From an uncultured Erysipelotrichaceae bacterium (GTDB lineage: Bacteria; Bacillota_I; Bacilli_A; Erysipelotrichales; Coprobacillaceae), in assembly GCA_900317015.1 (NCBI GenBank), contig ONFH01000160.1, forward strand, positions 1-28,362: a DNA stretch of 28,362 nt, given 5' to 3'. Numbering within the stretch: position 1 is the first letter of the stretch; each line of letters begins with the position of its first letter. A program made the position numbers and the translations under genes. The notes below the pieces were generated by a model. The model saw only the letters and a program-made list of their open reading frames with translations, made no database searches and was not told the origin of the DNA. This document shows, piece by piece, positions 8,711 to 18,488 of the stretch.

Positions 8711-10522
8711 TTATTTAGTAAATAACTTGCCGTTTACATATAATTTATGACCATTTAAATTGATATTGCTATTAGTTGAATCAGCATCACTTAAAGAAGT
8801 TACATAAGTATCACCTGTTAATGTGATCTTAGATGACTTATCTAATTTAAGCGTTACTTTTTTCGCCGTATTGCTTGAATTAATAGCACCTTTATACGTA
8901 GAACCATTCGTTAAATTAAGAGAGACTGTTGAAAGCTTATCAGCAGTGATCCTACCAGTTAATGTTTGTTTCTTAGCATTGATTTTTACATTACCACCAT
9001 TAGAACCAGAAGTTCCTCACTGTGATGTGCCTTTAGCACTTAATAATGTTCCAGAACCAAAACTTAATTTCGTATTTGTAAGATTGATTACTGCACTTGT
9101 ATTAGTTACAAAGAACATTGGCGCACTCTTATAGTAAGCAGAAGACTTCTTAATAGAAATTTTCGAATTTGTCGCATTAAAAGTACCAACACCAGTTCCA
9201 GCATCACCAGACATAGACTGATAGATCATAACACCGCATTGATCCACTGTTCCTCTATTGCCTTTACCAGTCGCAGTCAATGTTGAATTTTTAACAGTTG
9301 CAGTATTCTTACCTTCTACAACAACAGCCTGCGCTTTATTAGCCGTACCTGTTGACTTCGTTAAAGTAATCTTACCAGTAGAATAAATAACAGGGGAACC
9401 TGAACCATTTGTCGTCAGCTTAGAGTTAGAAACACTTACAGTTCCTTCACCACGGTCAGTTGCTAAAGTCGCACAAGAACCTCCTTTTGTTGTAATTGTC
9501 AATTTATTACCAATAATTGTGCCACCATAAGTTACATCTAAGCCACGGGCACTTGCCGAACCAGTCGTCTTAATGGTTGAATTAGAAATGGTAATCTTAG
9601 ATTTTGATCCAGTTGCAAATAGTGCATTAGCACCTTTAGCAATTGTTGTGATTTTCGAGTTTGTAATTTTTGCCGTTGAACCTTTTTGAACTAAAATACC
9701 TGCATTCACACCATAAAATTCAGAATTCTCAGTATTACTTGATGCTCCACTCTTTTTAATCGTCGCATTCTTAATTGTCGCATTACCACCTGATTTCACC
9801 AAAATAGCAGATTGATCAGTTTTCGTAGATGTTACGGTTCCAGTGACCGTCTTTTTATTAGTAATCGTTTTCTTGCCTGTCGCTTTTGTAGATGACGAAC
9901 TTGAAGATGATGACCCTGGTTTTTGCATATTTCCTCCACCATTACCAGGAGGCGTTCCCATCGGAGATGAAGGCATATTTTTAGCCTGTACTAAATAATG
10001 ATTAGCAATATAACCTTCACCAGCTGTAAAAGCACCCGTTAATAAAGCAACACTCATTCCTGCAATCACAATTTTCTTCTTTGATTTCATCATTAATCTC
10101 ACCTTTCTTGAAGAACCTTTTGAAATGATTAAATAAGCAACTGAGCCAACAAGAACGAATGACTCAATGCCAAAAGCAACATAATACAAACTTGAAATAG
10201 AAGCCTTGGTATTGCCACCTTTCATTCCCGAAGGTGGTGTTCCCATTTTTCCTGATTTATTTTTAGACTGATTATTCGATGTGACAGTTAAGCTCATCGA
10301 TTGACTATTTCCACTTGAATCAGATGGTTTAGAAGGGGGAGTTCCCATCGATCCTTTCTGATTACCATTTTCTGACATTCCTGGAGGATTTTGTCCTTTT
10401 TTAAAAGATACATTTGCACTATTATTGTTTGTTTTATAGATCACATACATTGTTCCACCAATAGATGTCGTACTCGCAGCCACCAAGGTCGAAGCAATAA
10501 TGTTTTTATAAATCCGTTTCAT
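8711..10522 (-). pseudogene. Membrane-anchored repeat (beta-helix-like) surface protein with an in-frame TGA
   Basis: From ATG 10522 the frame is open for 501 codons, meets TGA at 9017-9019, then continues in the same frame for 101 sense codons to TAA at 8711. The continuation has the same Thr/Asn/Gly/Ser-rich character and ends in NGHKLYVNGKLFTK, a typical C-terminus for this family. The sequence around the stop (GTSQ-stop-GTSGSNGG) suggests a Trp codon changed from TGG to TGA. Residues 8-29, 111-134 and 150-168 look like membrane segments. MGTPP occurs three times (59, 93, 188), then a Ser run, then irregular repeats suggesting a beta-helix. A second possible start, ATGATG near residue 144, has AAGGTGAG before it. 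GAGGTG precedes the main start. Its role is unknown, probably cell-surface. The truncated form might still be made. Confidence 0.72.
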
Positions 10523-10543
10523 TTGTTATCTTTTCACCTCTAC

Positions 10544-10571
10544 ATAATAGTATATGTTGCAATTGTGTGAA
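10544..10571 (-). promoter_or_regulatory. Weak candidate promoter of the surface-protein gene
   Basis: TTCACA (10566-10571) and TATTAT (10544-10549) are 16 bases apart on the minus strand, between the rpoC terminator and the start at 10522. The match is modest. Confidence 0.35.
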
Positions 10572-10589
10572 AAATTTACATATAGACAC

Positions 10590-10627
10590 GTAAAAAAAGG
10601 AGAATCCTACGAGTTGGACTCTCCTTT
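10590..10627 (-). terminator. Terminator of rpoB-rpoC
   Basis: Arms 10596-10607 and 10616-10627 pair as AAAGGAGA plus TCC with one internal mismatch. A minus-strand U7 run (complement of 10592-10598) follows. It starts 16 bases after the rpoC stop. Confidence 0.85.
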
Positions 10628-10642
10628 ATGTGAATTATGTGA

Positions 10643-13600
10643 TTAGTTATGAGGAACAAATTCCTCAGGTTCATTGAATGTTGCTTCATCAGGATCAAAG
10701 GCAGCAGCTTCATCTTCACTCTTCTTGAGTTCAGCTAAACGTTCTGCTTCTTCCTTTTCTTTGGCAATGGTTTCTGGAGATTTTAATGGACCTCTTAAAC
10801 CAGTACCTGCAGGAAGTAAATGACCAATAATGACATTTTCCTTTAAGCCTTTTAAGTGATCGACCTTCCCCTTGATAGCAGCATCTGTAAGGATACGCGT
10901 TGTTTCCTGGAATGATGCTGATGATAACCAAGAATCAGTATCAAGAGAAGCCTTTGTAATACCAAGAAGCATTGGTCTTGCAACTGCTGGACGTTTACCA
11001 TCATGTAAAGCCTGTTTATTTAATTCAGTGAATTCCTGAATGTTAACATGCTTACCAGGTAATACGCCTGTGTCACCACCATCGACAATGATCATACGTT
11101 TTAACATCTGACGAATGATAATTTCGATATGCTTATCAGAAATACCGATACCCTGTAAACGATATACCTTCTGAACTTCCTTAAGGATGTATTCCTCAAC
11201 AGCTCTTGAGCTTGAAACAGATAATAATTCCTTAGGATCAATAGAACCTTCAGTGATCTTACCACCAACATGGACATGATCACCAACGGCAACTCTAAGC
11301 TTAGCACCATATGGAGCTAAGTAGCTCTTTGTTTCAAGGTTATTTGAAACAACGACTTCGGCACGGCCAGAGTTATCAATGATATTAGAAACTTCACCAG
11401 AAATTTCAGAAATAATTGCACGAGCTTTAGGGTTACGTGCTTCGAATAATTCCTGTACACGAGGAAGACCCTGAGTGATATCGGCATCACCAGCAACACC
11501 GCCCTGGTGGAATGTACGCATTGTTAACTGAGTACCTGGTTCACCAATTGACTGAGCGGCCATAACACCAACAGTTTCACCAACTTCAACTGGATTACCT
11601 GTTGCTAAGTTACGTCCATAACACTTGCAGCAAATACCATCTTTTGCACGGCAACCAAAGATATTTCTAATTTCAACCTGTTCAATACCTACTTTAACAA
11701 CAGCTTCAGCACTGTTTTCAGTCATTAATTCATTAGCATGAACAATGATTTCACCAGTCTTAGGATCTTTGATATCCTTCAATGATGTACGTCCAATTAA
11801 ACGGTCTTCAAGAGGTACGATAACTGAATTATCAGCAGTATTGATTAATGCAGAGACCATGAAGCCCTTATCAGTACCACAATCTTCTTCAGTAACAACA
11901 ACTTCCTGAGCAACATCGACTAAACGTCTTGTTAAGTAACCAGAATCGGCTGTCTTTAAGGCTGTATCTGTAGAACCTTTACGAGCACCATGAGTAGAAA
12001 TGAAGAATTCGGATGCTGTTAAACCTTCACGTAAGGCAGACTTGATTGGTAATTCGATGATATCACCCTTAGGGTTAGACATTAAACCACGCATACCTAC
12101 TAACTGTGTAAAGTTAGAGATGTTACCACGGGCACCAGAGTCTGACATGATGAAGATAGGGTTTGTAGGATCAGAAATGAATTCCTTGAATACGACATCC
12201 TGAACTCTATTCTTGATTTCAGTCCATAAATTGATTACGGCCTGATAACGTTCATGTTCTGTTAATTTACCTTTGTTGTATAACTTCTTGATAACTTCAA
12301 GACGATCATCTGCTTCATCGAATAACTTATATTTTTCCTGAGGAATCTGAATATCGGCTACAGAAACAGTCAAACCAGCAACTGTTGAGTAGTAGTAACC
12401 CTGATTCTTCATCTTATCAAGCATGACTGAGATATCTTCAGAATGATGAGTCTTGAATGCTTCATCGATAATCTTTCCTAATGTCTTCTTACCAAACGGA
12501 TGAATAATTTCCTGGTTGGCAATATGTTCCTTGATATTAGTACCATAAGGAACGAAGAACTTATCAGGTGTATGTTTTAAGTTTTCAGCAGTATCTTCAT
12601 TCATGAATGGGAATTCACCATCGAAGATCTGATTGAAGATGATCTTACCAACTGTAGTGATCAAGTACATACCATTTTGTTCTTCAGTGAATGTCTTGTT
12701 ATGTAATGAAGATGCTCTGATTGCACATCTTGTATGTAAATGAACTGTCTTAGCATCATAAGCCATTAAGGCTTCGTTCACGTCCGCAAAGATCGTACCT
12801 TCACCAATCTTACCATGGTGATCACCAATCTTTGTATATGGCATTAATGCACCTTCATGAACATCAGGGCTGCCTTCATTGTAAGCTTTGAACTTTGCAA
12901 TTAAATCATTTTCATTTGCTTCAGTTGTTAAATAATAGTTACCAAGTACCATATCCTGAGATGGTGTAACGATAGGTTTACCATCCTTAGGACCTAAGAT
13001 GTTGTGGTCACCACGCATCAACTGACGTGCTTCCTGAATTGCTTCTTCACCAAGTGGAACATGGACGGCCATCTGGTCACCATCGAAGTCGGCGTTGAAG
13101 GCTGGACACATTAATGGGTGCAAACGGATTGCACGACCTTCTACTAAAACTGGTTCGAAAGCCTGAATACCTAATCTATGTAATGTAGGAGCTCGGTTCA
13201 ATAATACTGGATGCGTACTAATGATTTCTTCTACAACAGGCCAAATTGGATCTTCCATCTTATCGATCATACGTTCAGCGGCTTTGATATTCTGAGCAAT
13301 GCCATTACGTACTAAGCCATTAATAACAAATGGTTTGAATAAGCTTAATGCCATTTCTCTTGGAATACCACACTGATACATCTTTAATGTAGGACCAACG
13401 GCAATTACGGAACGACCTGAATAGTCAACACGTTTACCAAGTAAGTTCTGTCTGAAACGACCCTGTTTACCTTTTAACGTATGTGATAATGACTTTAATG
13501 GACGACCACCGGCACCAGTAATAGGCTTAGAACGACGACCATTATCGATCAAGGCATCGACAGCTTCCTGAAGCATACGCTTTTCGTTCTGTACGATGAT

Positions 13601-14434
13601 TGAAGGTGTTCCTAATTCTAACAATTTCTTTAAACGGTTGTTACGGGTAATGACACGACGATATAAATCATTTAAGTCACTAGTTGCGAAACGACCACCA
13701 TCAAGCTGTAACATAGGTCTTAAATCAGGTGGAATAACTGGCAATACATCCAAGATCATCCATTCTGGCTGGTTATGAGATTCTCTGAAGGCTTCGATTG
13801 CATCAAGACGTTTTAATAACTTCTGACGTTTCTGGCCCTGAGCTTCTCTTAATTCCTTATTGACTGTTTCGAATTCTTCGTCTAAGTCAACTTTTTGTAA
13901 TAAGACCTTAATTGCTTCAGCACCGATCTTAGCTTCGAACTGATTACCGAATTTTTCATAACAATTACGATAATCTCTTTCAGATAAGACCTGTTTATAT
14001 TCAAGAGGAGTCGTTCCCTTATCAGTTACGACATAGGAAACGAAGTAAATGATCTCCTCTAACTGTTTAGCAGGCATATCAAGGATCAATCCCATACGAG
14101 ATGGAATACCCTTTAAATACCAGATGTGAGCAACTGGTGTTGCTAACTCAATATGACCCATACGTTCACGACGTACAGATGACTTTGTGACTTCGACACC
14201 ACAACGATCGCAGACTACACCTTTGTATCTGATCTTTTTATATTTACCGCAGGCACATTCATAGTCCTTCATAGGGCCGAAGATTCTTTCACAGAATAAG
14301 CCATCTTTTTCTGGCTTCTGTGAACGATAGTTGATCGTTTCAGGTTTCTTGACTTCGCCATGAGACCATTCACGGATCTTTTCTGGAGAGGCTAAACCAA
14401 TACGGATTGCTGAGAAATTAGTATTTGATGCCAT
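10643..14434 (-). CDS. rpoC: DNA-directed RNA polymerase subunit beta'
   Basis: Beta' forms half of the catalytic cleft of RNA polymerase. The 1263-residue sequence carries the first zinc site (Cys60, 62, 75, 78), the magnesium-binding NADFDGDQM (447-455), and the second zinc site of the CGTDKG / CRAKDGICCKC region. The trigger-loop region contains GEPGTQLTMRTFHQGGVAG. It is somewhat longer than Bacillus RpoC because of an acidic tail of about 35 residues (SEDEAAAFDPDEATFNEPEE). The ATG at 14434 overlaps the rpoB stop by one base (TAATG), and its AGGAGG lies inside the end of rpoB, indicating coupled synthesis. A terminator follows directly. Confidence 0.99.
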   Translation of the reverse strand: MASNTNFSAIRIGLASPEKIREWSHGEVKKPETINYRSQKPEKDGLFCERIFGPMKDYECACGKYKKIRYKGVVCDRCGVEVTKSSVRRERMGHIELATPVAHIWYLKGIPSRMGLILDMPAKQLEEIIYFVSYVVTDKGTTPLEYKQVLSERDYRNCYEKFGNQFEAKIGAEAIKVLLQKVDLDEEFETVNKELREAQGQKRQKLLKRLDAIEAFRESHNQPEWMILDVLPVIPPDLRPMLQLDGGRFATSDLNDLYRRVITRNNRLKKLLELGTPSIIVQNEKRMLQEAVDALIDNGRRSKPITGAGGRPLKSLSHTLKGKQGRFRQNLLGKRVDYSGRSVIAVGPTLKMYQCGIPREMALSLFKPFVINGLVRNGIAQNIKAAERMIDKMEDPIWPVVEEIISTHPVLLNRAPTLHRLGIQAFEPVLVEGRAIRLHPLMCPAFNADFDGDQMAVHVPLGEEAIQEARQLMRGDHNILGPKDGKPIVTPSQDMVLGNYYLTTEANENDLIAKFKAYNEGSPDVHEGALMPYTKIGDHHGKIGEGTIFADVNEALMAYDAKTVHLHTRCAIRASSLHNKTFTEEQNGMYLITTVGKIIFNQIFDGEFPFMNEDTAENLKHTPDKFFVPYGTNIKEHIANQEIIHPFGKKTLGKIIDEAFKTHHSEDISVMLDKMKNQGYYYSTVAGLTVSVADIQIPQEKYKLFDEADDRLEVIKKLYNKGKLTEHERYQAVINLWTEIKNRVQDVVFKEFISDPTNPIFIMSDSGARGNISNFTQLVGMRGLMSNPKGDIIELPIKSALREGLTASEFFISTHGARKGSTDTALKTADSGYLTRRLVDVAQEVVVTEEDCGTDKGFMVSALINTADNSVIVPLEDRLIGRTSLKDIKDPKTGEIIVHANELMTENSAEAVVKVGIEQVEIRNIFGCRAKDGICCKCYGRNLATGNPVEVGETVGVMAAQSIGEPGTQLTMRTFHQGGVAGDADITQGLPRVQELFEARNPKARAIISEISGEVSNIIDNSGRAEVVVSNNLETKSYLAPYGAKLRVAVGDHVHVGGKITEGSIDPKELLSVSSSRAVEEYILKEVQKVYRLQGIGISDKHIEIIIRQMLKRMIIVDGGDTGVLPGKHVNIQEFTELNKQALHDGKRPAVARPMLLGITKASLDTDSWLSSASFQETTRILTDAAIKGKVDHLKGLKENVIIGHLLPAGTGLRGPLKSPETIAKEKEEAERLAELKKSEDEAAAFDPDEATFNEPEEFVPHN

Positions 14435-17400
14435 TATTCATCCTCCTCGCCATCATCATCAGACAGTGATGCTAAAACATCATTGATTGCATCGTCAGTC
14501 TTTTTTTCATTATAATCTTCCAAAGCCTTTTCTTCTTCACTCATTTCTGCATCATCAGTATCTACATCAGTATCATCCTGAGCTGCTTCTAAAGCATCAT
14601 CGGCTTTTTCTTCATCTTCATCTTCATCTTTATCTTTTTTCTTTGGTTCAGTGTCGAATGAACGTGGGAAACGACGTTCCTCGTCTTCAATATTACTCAT
14701 ATGAACTTCATTACCATCATCATCAAGTAATTCAACATCAAGTGATAATGCCTGTAATTCCTTGATCAATACACGGAATGATTCTGGAAGACCTGGTTCA
14801 GGTAACTTCTGTCCCTTAACGATTGCTTCATAAGTCTTAACACGACCGACAACATCATCAGACTTAACTGTTAAAATTTCACGAAGAGTATAAGCGGCAC
14901 CATAGGCTTCAAGAGCCCAAACTTCCATTTCACCAAAACGCTGACCACCATTCTGAGCTTTACCACCAAGTGGCTGCTGAGTAACAAGTGAGTAAGGGCC
15001 AACTGAACGAGCATGTAATTTATCATCAACCATGTGACATAACTTGATCATATACATGACACCAACAGAAATCTTTGAATCAAAACGTTCACCAGTTTTA
15101 CCTGAATATACCCACTGTTTTCCATCTTCAGGAACATTAGCTTCCTGCTGGATTTCTTTTAAGTCCTGAGCATTAATTCCATCAAAGGCTGGTGTTGCAA
15201 AATACTGACCACCAAGTTCACGAGCGGCATAACCTAAATGTAATTCCAATACCTGCCCGATATTCATACGAGAAGGTACGCCTAATGGGTTCAACATGAT
15301 ATCAAGTGGTGTACCATCTTCCAAATGAGGCATATCTTCAATTGGTAAGATCTTAGAAATGACACCCTTATTACCATGACGACCAGACATCTTATCACCT
15401 TCAGAAATCTTTCTCTTCTGAACGATATAGACCTTAATTACACGGTTGACACCTGGCTGTAATTCATCACCATCTTTACGATCAAAAGTCTTGATATCAT
15501 GAACGATACCAGCACCACCATGAGGTACTCGTAATGAGTTATCTTTAACTTCACGAGACTTTTCACCAAAGATAGCTAATAATAATTTTTCTTCTGCAGA
15601 AAGTTCAGCCTGACCCTTAGGAGTAACTTTACCAACTAAGATGTCGCCTTCTTTAACTTCTGCACCGATACGGATGATACCATCAGAATCAAGATCAGCA
15701 CGAGCATCTTCACCAACGTTAGGAATATCTCGTGTAATTTCTTCTGGGCCTAACTTCGTATCACGACATTCAATAGAATATTCTTCAATATGGATAGATG
15801 TATAAACATCTTCTTTTACTAATCTTTCCGACATGATGACGGCATCTTCGTAGTTGTAACCATTCCATGTCATGAAACCAACTAATACGTTCTGACCTAA
15901 GGCTAATTCACCCATTTCCATAGATGGACCATCCGCAATTAATTCGTTGGCTTCTACATGTTGACCAGGCTCAACGATAGGTGTCTGGTTGATACATGTA
16001 CCGGCATTTGAAATAGCAAACTTCACTAAACGATAAGTTCTTTCTTTGCCTTCATCATTTTTAACAACGATCTTCTTACCATCAACATAAGTAACAATAC
16101 CTGCTTCCTTAGTAACAACGGCAGCACCTGAGTCATGCGCAGCCTGTGCTTCCATACCAGTACCAACATAAGGAGCATGTGGATTTAGTAGAGGAACGGC
16201 CTGACGCTGCATGTTACAACCCATTAAGGCACGTGTTGCATCATCGTTTTCCAAGAATGGAATACATGATGAAGCAACGGATACGATCTGTTTTGGAGAA
16301 ATATCGATAAAATCGATTTCTTCTGGCTTAGCCATAATGTTGTCACCTAAGTGACGAGAAATAACCTGTTCATCTAAAATACGATGATTTTCATCAGTTG
16401 TTACTTTAGCCTGAGCGATGACATAATTCTTTTCTTCATCAGCACTTAAGTAACGAATATCATTTTCATCAATGACACAGTCATTTACTTTACGATATGG
16501 TGTTTCGATAAAACCATATCTATTGACCTTAGCATATGTTGCTAAAGTTGAGATCAAACCAATGTTTGGACCTTCAGGAGTTTCGATTGGACAAATACGA
16601 CCATAGTGAGATGGATGGACGTCACGTACTTCATAACCAGCACGGTCTCTTGACAAACCACCAGGACCTAAGGCTGATAAACGTCTCTTGTTTGTTAATT
16701 CGGCTAATGGATTGATCTGATCCATGAACTGAGATAACTGTGAACTAGAGAAGAATTCCTTAATAGCGGCTGTTAATGGACGAATATTTGTTAAAGACTG
16801 TGGTGTTACACTATCAGCTTCTGATAATGACATTCTTTCCTTAACAACTCTTTCCATACGTGAAAGACCAATACGGAACTGGTTCTGAACTAATTCACCA
16901 ACAGTACGTACACGACGGTTACCTAAGTGGTCAATATCATCTAATAAACCAATACGACTCATTAAGTTAACTCTATCGGCATCCTGTAAGTCAATTGTTT
17001 CAAAGATATCTACTAAGTTCAGCATATATGAATAAGCTGCAATCATATCTGAAATAGTAATATATTTACATTTCAGTGATAAATCAGTACCAATGACTTT
17101 CATCTTACGACGACGTGTTTCATCAGTATAAACTTCAATACACTGAATAACTGAGTTAGACTGCATATTTTCATTTGTATTTAAAGTTACGCAGTGTGCG
17201 CCTGCTTCAAATACTGGTTTTAACTTGTCTAATTCTTTGACCGTGATCTTAGTACCTTCAGGTAATACTAAATTGCCATCAACATCATAAACATCTTCTG
17301 CTAAGATTCTGCCGGCAATACGGTCTAATAAAGATAACTTCTTACCTAGTTTAAAACGACCTGCCTTAGCTAAGTCATATCTCTTAGGATCAAAGAATCT

Positions 17401-18168
17401 TGTATATAACAAGGTGTTAGCACCTTCAAGAGTTGCTGGTTCACCTGGTCTTAATTTATTATAGATTTCAATTAAAGCTTCATCTGTATTAGTAGTCGTA
17501 TCCTTTTCAAACGTATTCTGTAAGAATGGATGATCACCAAATACTTCGATGATATCTTCATTAGAAGAAAGACCTAAAGCACGAAGTAAGATCGTTCCAG
17601 GGATCTTTTTCTGACGGTCGATACGAACGTTTAAGACATCCTTTGAGTCATTCTCAAATTCAAGCCAAGTGCCTCGTGATGGGATGACCTGTCCGGTAAA
17701 GACAGTTTTACCTACCTTGTCAGTTGCGTTACCAAAGTATGCCCCTGGTGAACGTACTAACTGAGAGACAATAACACGTTCTGCCCCATTGATAATGAAT
17801 GTTCCGGCATCAGTCATTAATGGGAAATCGCCCATGAATACTTCATTTTCTTTAATTTCACCGGTTGAGTTATTAACTAGACGCAATGTAGCTCTAAGTG
17901 GTGCTGAATAGATTGCATCACGATCTTTTGCTTCATCAACGTCATATTTAGGTTCGTCAAAACGGCAATCGACAAACTCTAATGATAATGTCTCATTGAA
18001 GTTTGTAATAGGATAAATATCCTCGAATACCTCTTTGATACCTTCTTCGATAAACCATTTAAATGAATCAGTCTGGATCTCAACCAAGTTTGGTAATGGC
18101 AAAGAACCACTGATACGTGAATAGTCGCGACGTTTAATTTTTTCGGTACGTTTTAAATACTGTTCCAA
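14434..18168 (-). CDS. rpoB: DNA-directed RNA polymerase subunit beta
   Basis: Beta is the second large RNA polymerase subunit and the rifamycin target. The 1244-residue protein has the rifampicin cluster SSSQLSQFMDQINPLAEL followed by TNKRRLSALGPGGLSRDRAG. Asn493 (codon 16690-16692, AAC) sits where E. coli has His526 and most Firmicutes have His. Neighbouring contacts (Gln, Asp and Ser of that region, and PIETPEGPNIGLI) are standard. Translation starts at TTG, with AAGGAGTG eight bases upstream and no in-frame ATG nearby. The last ~75 residues form a long Asp/Glu-rich tail. The gene has its own promoters (18255-18283, possibly 18489) and a leader hairpin, and is separated from rplL by the AraC/flavodoxin block. 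Confidence 0.99.
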   Translation of the reverse strand: MEQYLKRTEKIKRRDYSRISGSLPLPNLVEIQTDSFKWFIEEGIKEVFEDIYPITNFNETLSLEFVDCRFDEPKYDVDEAKDRDAIYSAPLRATLRLVNNSTGEIKENEVFMGDFPLMTDAGTFIINGAERVIVSQLVRSPGAYFGNATDKVGKTVFTGQVIPSRGTWLEFENDSKDVLNVRIDRQKKIPGTILLRALGLSSNEDIIEVFGDHPFLQNTFEKDTTTNTDEALIEIYNKLRPGEPATLEGANTLLYTRFFDPKRYDLAKAGRFKLGKKLSLLDRIAGRILAEDVYDVDGNLVLPEGTKITVKELDKLKPVFEAGAHCVTLNTNENMQSNSVIQCIEVYTDETRRRKMKVIGTDLSLKCKYITISDMIAAYSYMLNLVDIFETIDLQDADRVNLMSRIGLLDDIDHLGNRRVRTVGELVQNQFRIGLSRMERVVKERMSLSEADSVTPQSLTNIRPLTAAIKEFFSSSQLSQFMDQINPLAELTNKRRLSALGPGGLSRDRAGYEVRDVHPSHYGRICPIETPEGPNIGLISTLATYAKVNRYGFIETPYRKVNDCVIDENDIRYLSADEEKNYVIAQAKVTTDENHRILDEQVISRHLGDNIMAKPEEIDFIDISPKQIVSVASSCIPFLENDDATRALMGCNMQRQAVPLLNPHAPYVGTGMEAQAAHDSGAAVVTKEAGIVTYVDGKKIVVKNDEGKERTYRLVKFAISNAGTCINQTPIVEPGQHVEANELIADGPSMEMGELALGQNVLVGFMTWNGYNYEDAVIMSERLVKEDVYTSIHIEEYSIECRDTKLGPEEITRDIPNVGEDARADLDSDGIIRIGAEVKEGDILVGKVTPKGQAELSAEEKLLLAIFGEKSREVKDNSLRVPHGGAGIVHDIKTFDRKDGDELQPGVNRVIKVYIVQKRKISEGDKMSGRHGNKGVISKILPIEDMPHLEDGTPLDIMLNPLGVPSRMNIGQVLELHLGYAARELGGQYFATPAFDGINAQDLKEIQQEANVPEDGKQWVYSGKTGERFDSKISVGVMYMIKLCHMVDDKLHARSVGPYSLVTQQPLGGKAQNGGQRFGEMEVWALEAYGAAYTLREILTVKSDDVVGRVKTYEAIVKGQKLPEPGLPESFRVLIKELQALSLDVELLDDDGNEVHMSNIEDEERRFPRSFDTEPKKKDKDEDEDEEKADDALEAAQDDTDVDTDDAEMSEEEKALEDYNEKKTDDAINDVLASLSDDDGEEDE

Positions 18169-18203
18169 GTCCGTTTCACTCCTTTTTCTCCTTACTCACT
18201 TAT

Positions 18204-18232
18204 AAAAAAAGCACGACGAAAACACTGCTTTT
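18204..18232 (-). promoter_or_regulatory. Terminator-like hairpin in the rpoB leader (possible attenuator)
   Basis: Arms 18207-18213 and 18226-18232 form a 7-bp AAAAGCA/TGCTTTT stem with a 12-base loop, followed on the minus strand by a U7 run. It lies between the rpoB promoter and the rpoB ribosome binding site, so it would terminate or pause transcription before rpoB. B. subtilis and E. coli also regulate rpoBC by partial termination upstream; this instance is inferred from sequence only. Confidence 0.5.
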
Positions 18233-18254
18233 AGATATGAGTTGGCATCTTAGA

Positions 18255-18283
18255 ATGTTAGCATAGGAAGTCAAATGTGTCAA
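18255..18283 (-). promoter_or_regulatory. rpoB promoter with consensus -35 and extended -10
   Basis: TTGACA (18278-18283) is separated by 17 bases from TAACAT (18255-18260), with TGC directly before the -10. The expected start is near 18247, giving a leader of about 80 bases that contains the hairpin at 18204-18232. Confidence 0.75.
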
Positions 18284-18362
18284 TCAAATTTTAAATTTTC
18301 TCTTGACAAATTGTAAATTGGGAAAAGTATTTATGAATCAACGAAATATTGGATAATGACTC

Positions 18363-18421
18363 GATCAAATCATCTCCATTAGAGATATTGGCTACACTAT
18401 TTTATAAAAGGAAATTTGATC
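18363..18421 (-). other. Inverted-repeat structure in the rpoB upstream gap
   Basis: Outer arms GATCAAAT (18363-18370) and ATTTGATC (18414-18421) enclose a 5-bp hairpin (18372-18376 with 18382-18386) and a 10-base palindrome TTTTATAAAA (18400-18409). It could be a folded leader RNA if transcription starts near 18482, or a small repeat remnant. The remaining bases from 18284 to 18594 are AT-rich and show no gene on either strand. Confidence 0.35.
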
Positions 18422-18488
18422 AATGTAATGGTAGTGACCTGGTCATAAAGACTTGGATAAATAAGGGATCTCTTGTTAAGTTGATTAT

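Noticed and set aside
9017..9019. Genome-wide use of UGA as tryptophan (Mollicutes code)
   Set aside because: The AraC and sigma-factor genes end at TGA with no sensible continuation, and Trp in rpoB, rpoC and other core genes uses TGG.
8823..9134. Plus-strand open frame of 103 codons
   Set aside because: It is antisense to the repeat surface protein, hydrophobic because of the antisense of Thr/Asn-rich repeats, and lacks a ribosome binding site.
9100..9900. CRISPR-like or tandem DNA repeats
   Set aside because: The repetition is at protein level (irregular Thr/Asn/Gly motifs); no regularly spaced identical DNA units occur.
14487..14765. Plus-strand His-rich open frame of 92 codons
   Set aside because: It mirrors the Asp/Glu-rich rpoB tail; an antisense artefact of GAT/GAA-type codons.
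18303..18330. Plus-strand TTGACA that could be a promoter
   Set aside because: No convincing -10 at 16-18 bases and no plus-strand gene follows.
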